Assembly (NCBI GenBank): GCA_029207755.1
Contig: JARCOQ010000016.1
Span: forward strand, 9,596,501-9,660,500
DNA: 64,000 nucleotides
Origin: Chamaea fasciata
Lineage: Eukaryota; Chordata; Aves; Passeriformes; Sylviidae
Reading direction: 5' to 3'
The notes under the pieces are model-generated. The model worked only from the letters and a program-made list of their open reading frames with translations, searched no databases and had not been told where the DNA came from. A program made the position numbers and the translations under genes. Of this stretch, positions 1 to 11,300 are shown piece after piece; the stretch's first letter is position 1; every line of letters begins with the position of its first letter.

Positions 1-1867
1 GGCACAACCCCATTCCCATGGAGGATTCAGCAGACCTGGAGTCCAGCCCAGCCTGGAGCAGGTGGAGCCCAGAAGCTCCAGGTTCCAGAAGTGAATTCCA
101 AAACCATACCTGGGAACTGGCAATGGAGACATTGGGATGGGGAATGGGGCTGGCTGTCCTTCTGTATGTGCTTCCTTTCTGCTGATGCTTTGAGTTTTGC
201 CAGTGTATTGCCTTAAAATTAAAATTAAAATCAAAACAATTCAGATGATGATGTAGGAGCTAAGGCACAGCCATGCTGTGGGAAATCCAAGTTCTACTTG
301 TAGATGTGCAACCTTAAATCAAGAATTGCAGCTTCACAAAGAGTTTCCTCTATGAGAGAAAATGTTTGATTTTTTGGATTAGTTTTGTGATTCCTCCCTG
401 CTTTTTCCAAACATACAGATTAAAGGAGGGTGGCTTTTCCTCCCACTCCAAGGGGTGAAGGCAGCAGGAAGTGTGCCAGATGTTTGGCAGATTGTTTTTT
501 TCCTAAACTGAGCTTTAAACATTTTCTAAAAGTAAAATAATGCAGAAAGATCAACAATAAAGAAGCATATGGGTAAAGATCACCACCAAACTTGTCTTTT
601 GACTGATTTCAATGTATTTTTAGTCAAACTGTAACTGCAGCAGTTGGAGTTTTAAGCATTTCCAGCTGCTAAAAGCCACACTGGGTAACTTTCCCCAGCT
701 CCCAACTGCAGCTGATCCAGCACTCCCCACCAGTTTGCATGACAGCAAGTTCTCTTTCAATTCAACAGAGCAAGTTGTAAAACATAATTTAAAAAATCCT
801 CCCCATGCAGACATCAAAACTTAGATTTTTCAAAGGTTGCACAGAACTGGCTCGTTTCTAACAGAAACAGATGGATTTTTAATTTTTTTTTTTTTACATT
901 AATGCAAAGCACCCAAGTTAAACACTTCCATTTATCAGAGCCAGATCTTAATAACTGCTAGGAAAAGCTTTGGTTTTAAAAGTGGGGAATTTTACAGAGA
1001 AAAATCCTGTCTCTCACAAAGAGAGGCAGCTCTGTGAGAGCAGCACAGTCCAGGCTGCTGCACACCACACTGGGAAAAGAAATTAAACAATTTCTTTAGA
1101 ATTTCTTCAGAATTAAAATAGACCTCAGGGTGAACAGCTCCGGAAGAGGAAGGATGGAATTAAAGTGTCTGTGCTGTTTGCATTTCCTCCTGCCTGTCAA
1201 ACATTCCCATCTCTGGCAACAGCAGCAGGGCATCATTTGCAGTTTGGTCTCCAGCCCCGAGTATTGACAGAGTTGGAATGAAGTTATTGGAAACATTCCC
1301 TTCAGGATGGGAATTGTTATGGCTGGAAAATATTTAATGGTTTATTGGTACAAGAGGGATGCCGTGACCCAAGGCTGGCAGCATTTTTGGGGTCTTTTAT
1401 TCCCACCCATGAGTGAAGGATGCAATCTGGGATTGCTCGTGAGGATTTCCTGTTTCTGTGGTGGTTTTCTCTGTGCCACGTTGCTTTAGGGGGTCAGGAG
1501 GGCACCAGGGGATCAGAGTTCCCTGGGGAGTTCCCTTTGCCAGAGCAGGGCTGGGGCATCTCCTTCTGAAACAGCACAACCTGCTCACAAGGTGAGAATG
1601 TGACAAATACACCAGCAGGAGGGGAAGCCATGGACAGGAATATGTTAAAAATAGGGGAAAAAAACCACGGAGAAAGGCACAATATACATACCTGGGTTCT
1701 TTTCAGAGTCCTGCTCCCAGCCTCAGCTTGGTTTTTACTTGTCAGAGGTCACTGCTAAGTGACTGCTCTAATTAGACTTAGTCTGCCCAAAGAGTACCAG
1801 CCCTGCTGTTGCCCACAGCTCCAGGTTTGGCCTCACCACAAACCCAGGCATTGTTTTAAGGAGGGTC
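1..1867. other. 3' flank of MEIOB, no gene recognised
   Basis: Mostly AT-rich single-copy DNA. A 17-bp motif (TTTCTTTAACACAAAAG) occurs twice at about 1874-1915. Short open frames have no recognisable domain. FAHD1 and HAGH, which lie beyond MEIOB in human, were not seen. Confidence 0.5.
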
Positions 1868-1873
1868 TTTATT
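1868..1873 (-). terminator. candidate MEIOB poly(A) signal AATAAA
   Basis: The minus strand reads AATAAA here, about 360 nt past the MEIOB stop. A second AATAAA (2234-2239) overlaps the stop codon itself but would leave almost no 3'UTR, so the distal copy is the likelier signal. Hexamer match only; no transcript end is known. Confidence 0.35.
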
Positions 1874-2234
1874 TCTTTAACACAAAAGAGTTAAAGAAAC
1901 AGTTTCTTTAACACAAAAGCAGCAAAGCAGTTAAAACCACAGAAGTTCAACAGATCTCTTTTACCTATTTGTTATTTCTGATTGTTTTCAAAGATCTCAG
2001 CTGAGTGAGGAAACTTCCCAGCCCCCTTGGAGGGGGTTGAATTTGGTAGAATTAACTTTTAAGCTGAGGCCTAAGTACACTTTTTAAAGTACAATCACCA
2101 AAAAAATATGAATTCAGAAGCCCACTTAGAGGTATTGTAATTGTAATCCTTTACCATCAGAACAGACTTGGCAAAATCCAACAACAGCAGAATTCCCTCT
2201 CTAACAGCAGACTGAAGGAAGTCTTTCCTGGCAT

Positions 2235-2351
2235 TTATTGATAATTCCAGTCTCTTCCCAAAAAGCTCTGACTTGCCTCTACAGGATCTGCCAGTTTGCA
2301 GGAAAGAAGATTCACTTTCAATCCACTTCTCCAACTGGGTGATGAAGTAAC
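2235..2351 (-). CDS. MEIOB: MEIOB coding exon 13 (last)
   Basis: Reads [20 protein letters not shown], then [18 protein letters not shown] and a TAA stop at 2237-2235; human ends [20 protein letters not shown] plus a short divergent tail. The acceptor is TTTTTCCAG. A longer open frame runs through the same bases in another phase but has no homology. The stop codon overlaps an AATAAA hexamer at 2234-2239. Confidence 0.93.
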   Translation of the reverse strand, partial: VTSSPSWRSGLKVNLLSCKLADPVEASQSFLGRDWNYQ

Positions 2352-5300
2352 CTGGAAAAATAATTAAGGATCATTGTTATCACAGCACCTTGACAGAGAT
2401 TATTTTCAGCTGTCACACAGCATGTTTGACAGATTTATTTGCATTATTTACACATTTATGCCATATGGCTGTCACTGCTCAAGTCAAACACTTTTATTTT
2501 GTCCTAGAAATAGGGACAGAGAAAGGGGAGATGGGAGATTAAGGAGAGTTTTGCCCAGAAGTACAAGTTTAAAAGTGAAAAATAGCCACTGTTTTGAATT
2601 AAACATTGAATACTAACTTTGAAGTAAATCTTGCTTCGTTCCAAGAGGAGTTGCCATTTCAGTGCAGTCTTCTGGTCTTCTTCCATCATGAGGAATTCTT
2701 GGACCTGTTAACAGGACACCACAGAACACTTCAGCAGGCAGTTAAAACATCTCCACAACAGAATGATGATGAAAAGAACATCTTTTTATACATTTCTAAG
2801 CTGTATTTTTCTATTAAAAAAAAAGAAGCAGTGTTCTGAATTGGGTTCATTCTTACACTGAACACAATTCCTGTTGGCATCTACTGACTTCCAACTTTTG
2901 CCTTGTCCATCAGCTCTGTGTGTCCGTCCATCCATCCATCCATCCATCCATCCATCCATCCATACATCCCTCCCTCCCTCCATCCATCCCTCCATGCCAT
3001 TTTTGTAACTCTTACACACACAGACACAGAACATTCACAGATATTTGTAATTCTCATCAGGCTCCAAGCTGAGCTCACTAAGATCTGCCTAGTTCTCCCC
3101 TTACTGTGCAGCCCAGGGTTTCCTCAGCAACACAGTCAGACAGGTAGCAGGAGTGCAGGGTGCCTGTGTGATCTGTCACATCCACCAAGATGTCAAAGCT
3201 GGCAAAGGTGGACTTGGCCTCTGCAGGGGCGTCACTGCAGAAGGTGCAGGTGTTGGATGCTTCGTTCACGATGAACCGGCAGATTGAGCTGGAACACGAG
3301 GAGGGAATTCATGCAGAGATGCAGTTTATCCTTCCTGAAACATTTTTCTACACAGAGAATTCCCAAGAGACTTTATGTCTTTAAAAATGTTTTTCATCTC
3401 CAAAATTCTTGAGTCTGCCTGAGACAAAGTGATCTCTTTCTTTTTCAGTCTAGGACCGCAAAGAGCCCTCAACCAAAACCCTCCACAGAAACCCACATGG
3501 CATCCTCCAGAGGAGTTTTATTTCTTCTCTGGGAAGGGACTAAAATATTTCTCCATGTCATTTGTGTCTGGGGAAGAGGGACAAGCAGTTTTTAGCACAC
3601 TCCAGGCAGGCAGTTGCTCACCATCTGTTGCGCAGGACTCTGGACACGTTCTCATCGATGTCCAGGGTGGAAATGTAGCCATAAATAATTCCATAGAGAG
3701 GCTCCAGCTTCCCATCACTCTGGAGAGCTTTTTCTTTCAGCTGTTCCACTGTGTACACATCCACTACAGCCTCCACTACAAGTTTAAAAGACAAGTGAAG
3801 TGTGTCTGAGCCAGAAATGATTCAAAGGGCAATGGTAAAAATGGATGTTAAGGCAATAAAAAGGAGATTTAAAGTAGAAAAAAGCTCCCTCCCCCCCCCC
3901 CAAAAAAAAACCCCGTAAAACAAAAGGGAACTCAGATCAGGAATATATCTATTATTTAATCTTTGAATCCTCCAAAAGAAGTTTTTGACAAAAGCTTTCC
4001 CCCTCACTTTTCCATACTGGTTCCAGAGAGAAAGAACACACCAGCCAGGCAGCAGCTGAAGATACATAAAGATAAAATAAGGGACAGCCCCAAGAAACCA
4101 TCCAAACTTTACAGATTCAGCCAGGCTGGAGCTGAGTTTTGTTTCTCTGAGCACACAGAGCAGGAATTCTTTCAGCTGCACTATGAAATGACACTGTGCA
4201 GGTAAATAAAATCAAATGCTTACAGTTAATGGTTTCATTTGCCAGCTCCTTCACTGGGCTGGGCAGAGTTCCTGCCTGGGCACTCTCTTTGATGAAGCTG
4301 AAGAGAACATTTGCTTCTGCTGTTTCTGAAGATGCATTTTTAAAAAGTTATCAGTGTATGTTGCATGTAAAAATCACAGCATTTTCATATTTTACAAGTT
4401 TTTATTCTGGTAGCACAAACATGTTGGAATTAGACAAGTTTTGCTTTTCTCTTTTTTATTTTCACTGTTAGTCCTGAATGGAATAAACATATGAAAGCTG
4501 CTGAAATGAAATGAAATGAAATGAAATGAAATGAAATGAAATGAAATGAAATGAAATGAAAGTAGAAGCCAAAGGCACTGGTCATCACATAGCAGACAAA
4601 AAGCAAGGAGCTTTGTGATAAGCAAGCAGAAGAAATCACAGTTCCAATAGATTAATTAATACATTCCAGCCCAAAATAATTACTAAAAACAAAGAAATAC
4701 TTGAGCAGCCCTTACCTGGGTTCGTTGTAATGATGGTTTTGGATATCACAGTTGCAGTCATGCAGTTCCTAAATTTGTCAAAATTGATTCTCACATCTGA
4801 TGCAAATATAACTGTGCACAAAAACACCCCCATGTCACTGGAGAAGAAATGTCACTTGAAGAACTACAGTCAAACCATAAACCAGACTGGTTTACCTGTT
4901 TCCTGGGGGATCCAACTCTGTGCCAGCTGGATGGATTCATTATCCCAGCTAAATTAAACAAAAGTGGATTTTTGAAAAGAAAAACATTTTGGAAACAGCA
5001 CCCAAACCGTTCAGTGCTAAACTACTAAATAATGTGGTTTAATAAAATTGGCCAAAGGGGACACAACTCCTTTGTGAGACACGCAGCACTGAAATTCCAC
5101 ATGCCTCTTTCTTCCCAAACAGGATAAAATAAAGATGGGTTTAAATGCAGAATATACCTGGGGGAAATGCTTTCACCAAAGCCATTTCTAACTGAAGCAA
5201 ATCCCAGTTAAAGGAGCTGTTTGTGCTGGGCTGTGCAGGGCCAGGCTGATTGCTCAGATCCCCAGGCCAGATGTTCAGCCACTTCCAACACTGGGAGCTT

Positions 5301-8300
5301 TGTGGCTGGGGATGATGAGACTGGAGTGAGGTCAGAAGTATCCCTCAAAAATGGTGATTTCATGGTCTCTTGATAAAATCTCATTCAGCTCCTCCTAAAT
5401 TTGGCTGGCAAGAGCACAGCCAAAGCACAGATTTGTTCTGGTGAGTTTTCTCCTTAATCCTTGGGAAAAGATTGGAGATATTTCCTTTTCATCTGATGGT
5501 GCTCAGCTCTGAAATATCCTGCCAGTGCCCAAGTCCCAGCACTGAGAGAGAACTGATGGAGGAGCTGCTCCAAATGAGCCCTGGGCTGGAAGGGTTCACC
5601 CCAGAGAAGCTTCTTTTGGGTTTCTGGGTATGAAAAACCATGATAAACATCCCTGGTGATAACACAGTTCCTGGCTCACAGTGCAGGGCTGGCTGCTTGC
5701 TTCCCCTGAGGGAACAGAGGTCACTGAAGTCATTTTTTAACCACCAAACAGCAATCCCAGGGCAAGGGTTTACCCACACCTCCCTTGCACATGGAAAAGC
5801 CACAAGTTTATTGAACAAACTCTGGGCAAAATGCAAAAGTTCCTCTGTGAACAAAGGTCCCTCTGTTTACAGCAGGAATTGGGCAGGGCGACTCATGTTT
5901 GTAAACAGGACAGTTTGAAAACACAGCAAAATGTTCCTGCATTATTCTAAACATTTAAAAACGATTTAAAAACTATTTCAGCCTATTTCTACTCCACTTG
6001 CAGTTCTGCTTGGCTTGAAAAACGGATCGTGCTCTTCATTTCCCTGCCCTCCTGTTTGTGGAAGAGACACAACAGCCTTTGCAGCTGGTTTCAAATGCTA
6101 TTTCCTGAGTTAGCTCGAGTGTCCACATTTTAAAAAAGGAATTATTTGGAACTGAGCTTCATTTTGCCATCCATGAGCCAGCAGGCTGTCAGCAAGCCAT
6201 AAAACTACACAAGATATATAAGGCCACTCTAATGAATCTCTTTTTTATGTCTCTTTTCAGTGTGCATTGCTGCCTCATCTCAGTTGCCTCCTAAATAACA
6301 ATATATTTAAGACAGGCTTCTAGTTAATTAGTGTGTGTTACAGCTAATTGTTCTACCAGTGTTTGCATTAATTTGTAATTTTTTTAGTGAATTAAAGAAC
6401 ATTTTACCATAATATTGGGAAAGATCTCTCTGTTTCATCATACAGCTTTACTTCACACCTCTGGCCTTTCCTTTTGTCTGAAGTCACAAAATACTTTGGC
6501 TCCCCAACCTTTAAGAAGAAAGAGAAGAAGTCACTTATCCTCTATTCAGCGTTTAGGAGGATAAAACCCATAGCCTAGAAAATAAAAGGGTTAGAAGAGG
6601 TAAGAAAGGCTATAGACTACTAAAAATGGGATCACTTAATTTTCCCCTTCATTTTGTTAATAAAAATCTCATCAAAGGGTGTGTGTGGTGATGGTCACTC
6701 AGCTGCCAAGCTGAACAAATGGAGTCCTGGCCACTGTGAGGCCCAAAATCCACATTTACACAGATTTACAGTGAAGTTAGCAGAGAAATGCTCCTCACTC
6801 ACTGCCATCACTGCCCAAAATCCACATTTACAATGAATTTACTGATAGCAGAGCAGAGAAATGCTTCTCACTTACTGATATCACAGCCCAAAACACAGAT
6901 TTACAGTGAATTTATTGATGGTAGAGCAGAGAAATGCTCCTCACTCACTGCCATCACAGCTGCCAGCACGTTGAGGACTCTCCCATGGAGGCTTTGTCCA
7001 TTTGCCACGATGTCCCCCAGGGAATAATAATCCTGAGGGTTTTTGACAGGCAGGTGCAGCAGGGACAGGAGCCTGGTGTCTGTGTTGTAGCAGGAAGAGG
7101 TTTTGACCACAGAGTGATTTTCACTGAGCAATAATTTGTAGCCACTAGAACAGAACAAATCCCATTGATCAGCAGTGCATTCACTGAGGTATCAACAGTG
7201 TAAAATGTTAATTCAAGTCATATGAAAAAGCAACTTCTCTCCATTATAGTTTCTCCTAAAGGTACCAAAAATTCTTGTAGATTTTACTCAAAAAATGGGA
7301 TTTACTCTGATTAGTAACAAAGAACATTATTGCTTTATGACCTTCTATTTATGTAATATATTCTCCTTTGAGATTTATTTAACCAAACATTGCTGACCAC
7401 AGGAGGAAGGTACAGCTACACAAGAAGAAAACACCAAATATTTCTACCAATTTCATGTTGCTGGAAATCCAAGCAAGTCTTAACTTTGATCTTTCTAGAA
7501 AGAACTACCACTCCATGCCTTAAATTTACCTAGGAGTTACTGGGTTGAATTTTTCTTCTCTTTCTGCTTCCTTGGACTGAATTAAAGGATTTTCAATTGT
7601 AACTAGAATAAAGCATTGATAAGTAATGTTAGACATTGATTATAGGTACAATTACAGATATTTTTTGCATGTACACTCTGCAAGCTCACAAGTTTTACCC
7701 AAACAACCACAGGCAGCAAAATCTTTCTATGAATTTAAAAGAATAAAAGCACATCCTGTAGATAAATACAGGATTTTTGTTGTGGTTTTCTCAGCAATCA
7801 CAATCATATCCATAACTGAGGGAAGACAAACACCAAACTGCTTTACAGCTTATTTTTCATCATTTTTAAAGACCTCGATACAATGTGAGATTTGACATTG
7901 ATTAACTGCAGGCCAGTTCTGAGCTGCTGCACTCAGTGGGTTCCTTTTGTTGACATATTTACTGGGCTTGAGTTGAAATCCTTGGGATCTTGTTCCTTTC
8001 CTCTTTACACTGAGCAGAGCTGAACAATTTGTTTCCAATTAGGCTGTTTGTGAGTCCTCAGAGCAGAGCACAGCGAAGCCACCAGCACAGCCCCGATTTC
8101 CACGCAAACAGAAACGTGGTGAGAATAACTAAAATAAATAAACTCACCACAGTCACCAACCCTGAAGCTTTCTGAGAGGGATCTGATGTACTCTTCTCTG
8201 CCCCAGGACTGGACATTAATGAAATAACTTGGGGAATCACGAATGGTGAAACCGAAGGTGTATCTTTCAGTGCCGATGTCTGCAAAAAAATAAACGGGGC

Positions 8301-11300
8301 TGTAGCAATTCCTAAGCACAGCTTGGTTTCTAACTAGAATATGTGTATAAAAAGTACTGTTTTGAGGTTTTCCTGGATTTTGGCGGGGATTTTCTCCCAC
8401 TAGAGGCCAGCAGGTGGTGCAGGAACACGCTGGTGTCGGGGAATGAGCTGTTGTTCCTGCTGTGGTTGTACCTGTCCACCGTAAAAACGCACAGCTCAAA
8501 CACGGGAGAAGCGCGGGAGCTGCGGGAGGTGACAGTCAGGGCCTGGCAAACACACAAACGGGAATAATTTATACCCACAGCCCCGATTCTGTAGGAGCTG
8601 GGCTGACCCCGTGGGTGACACCACCCCGCTGATGTCCCAGGCTGCAGGCTCACTGCCCAGGGGGGTTAATTGAACAAAGTGTTCCCAGCGGGATGGAAAA
8701 TTCAGGATATCGCTGTCTGTAGCCCTGCTCTGTCTCATCCAGCTTCCCAGGGATCACAGCAGGATGCAGTCGATTGTTACTCAATTCTCAAGGAAAACTC
8801 GAGTGATCTCCCAGAGTGCCCTGACTGCAGGTCCAGGTGGGAAAGGCAGGGTTACAATTCAATAACCCAACCCAGGATTCATTTTGTAGGTATTCACAAA
8901 TAAAGCTGCCCAGAGATCACAGCACTGAATTCTCAAGGAATTGAGAATTGTTACTAAACTCTCAAGGAAAACTCGAGTGATCCCACAGAGTTCCCTGATT
9001 GCAGGTCCATGGAGCACCAACGATGACTTTCCCCTAAAATCTCCCCCCTCCAGCAGCTCAGCAGGAGCCAGTACCAGCAGAATGACTATGCCCTTCTCCT
9101 GGAGCTGCAATTGCTCTCCCGGGCTGGAGGTGCTTCCTGACAGTGTCTGTACCAACCCTGACCGTAAATTTGTTATTTCAATTTCCAATGAATGCTGTAT
9201 TAACAACATGCAATTCCCATTTTGTCCCGGATGAAGCTGTTGCTGCTCAGGCCAGAAATTCCTTGTGTCACTGCACAAGACATGCCCTCAACATTTCTGT
9301 TTTAAGAGAGAACAAATATGAAGGCAGCAGCTCCATTCCAGCAGCATTTATGGAAGAGTGGGTTCATATTGGTTCCATCTTCACAGCATGAAACACTTCC
9401 ATAGCAGAGTTTTCCCAATTTCTAATTGATATGGTTTAACCAAACCAGTGCTGCTCTTTCATCTTGGTCCTGAAACAGACACTTTTTTTTTTTTTTTTGG
9501 TGCATTTTTTTTCTATCCATTTTACACTAGAGGAATCTGTTTATCATTTCAATATTGATTTCAGTCATCTCTGCCAAATTACACCGTTGAAGAAAACGAA
9601 GGAAAAAGAGTTTAAAGGGACTGTACTTTTTCGGTCTGGAAAGCTTCTGACATCTGTTTTCCCAATAACCAGCCCGATTACATTCTGAAAAATAAAAAGA
9701 TTATAGAGTACAAGATTAAACCCAGATGTAGATGATGAATTAGATTTCATGGAATTATACTCTGCTGATGATAATAAACATATTTCTGACTGGTAATCAT
9801 TTTAATCTATTTATTCCACAGTACCGTATGAGCTAAAGAGTAAAACATAAACACACCAGTTTACTCTAGGAAAAAAATTGTGACTAATAAAAATATCAAA
9901 ATAAATACATCTGTTTCTGTTTGTGAAGAAAATGGGAGGACAAAAGTTCACCCCAAACCTTCACAGTTTTGGCTGTTGTACAGCAATCTCTCCTCAGGTA
10001 GGCAGCAATGTTGTTTCATCCTCAAGTGCTCCATGGAAAGTCTGGACAGGATTTATTTTACACTGAAGTGTCCAAGGTTTTCCTGGCTGTCAGCACCACG
10101 AGCCACAAGTGTGCACTCACAGGAGCTTATCCTGGCCTCAGCCAAACAACCTAAATTTCCACAGGTGCCTCTCTCTTGTTATCTTTCAATTGACCCCAAG
10201 GGAGCTGAGGCAAGGAGCTTTTCTGCTGATCCAGACCCAAATCAATTTTATTCTGCCTTGCTAAACCTGTGTTCATTATGGAAAAACATCCTGTTCTCAA
10301 TTGTCAAACACAACTACTGGGAGCAAACGCACACATGTAGATATAGATATACTATCTATCTATAATATAACAGCTCTGTGGCGGGTGGTTGTTGGTTTTT
10401 AGGTGGTCCTTGGTGTCAGAGAAGAGTTTTGGATTTAAGAGGTCAGCAAGGAAAGTCAGAGTGGGACAGTGCAATAAATACTGCCAGGATCCTTCAAAAC
10501 ATGAAGCATCCTGCATCAATTCCACCTCACAGAATCCTGGAATGGTTTGGGTTGGAAGGGAGCTTAAAGCCCATCCAGTTCCACCCCCTGCCATGGGGTT
10601 TCCACCATCCCAGGTTGCTCCAAGCTCTGCCCAGGCTGGTCTTGGACCCTCCCTGGGATGTGGCAGCTCCTAAACACGGCGCCTCCTGGCAGTCCTGACT
10701 GTCCCATTCCAGCAGAATTCCAGAGCCGGGTGGGAAGGGCAGGGTTACAATCAACAACCCATCCAGGATTCATTTTGTGCCTATTCACAAAGCAGCATGA
10801 CCTTCCCGACTCCACTGCTCCAAAATCAGCTCTCCGATTTCCTTGGAATCACTAGAGGGAGCACGGGAACTGCCTTATCCTGCGGGGATGGAAACACTCA
10901 GGAGAGGCCGCTTGTGTTCAGCTGTGTAATATCCCCCTGCCACACTAACTGAATGCAGTGAGTCTGAGCAGGATTTTGTTTTTCTATTCCGGGTTTTGTT
11001 TCTTAATTAAAAAAAAAAAAATCCATTAAATCAGAGTGCGACATTCCCCCTGTCTCACCACCAGTCAAGGGAACTGATATTTAGGATGAGTGCCTGCAGA
11101 AATTAAGCTGATGGTGCCTGATTGCTGATGTAAATGTCCAACTTCCCAAAGAAATCTGCTGTAAATGCATTCACCTCTGTGTCTCCAACACCGAGCCTGC
11201 ACGGGGAGCTGGCAGAAGGAAGTGATCTGGCTGGAAACTATTTTGGACTGAGGAAGGGAGAAAAACTTCCAGAGATCATTTCCTTGATCAGCTCATTGTG

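Noticed and set aside
1..1867. FAHD1 or HAGH exons beyond MEIOB
   Set aside because: No matching motif seen on either strand.
2095..2334. Longer open frame across MEIOB exon 13
   Set aside because: The homologous frame is a different one, which ends at 2235; the longer frame has no similarity to MEIOB.
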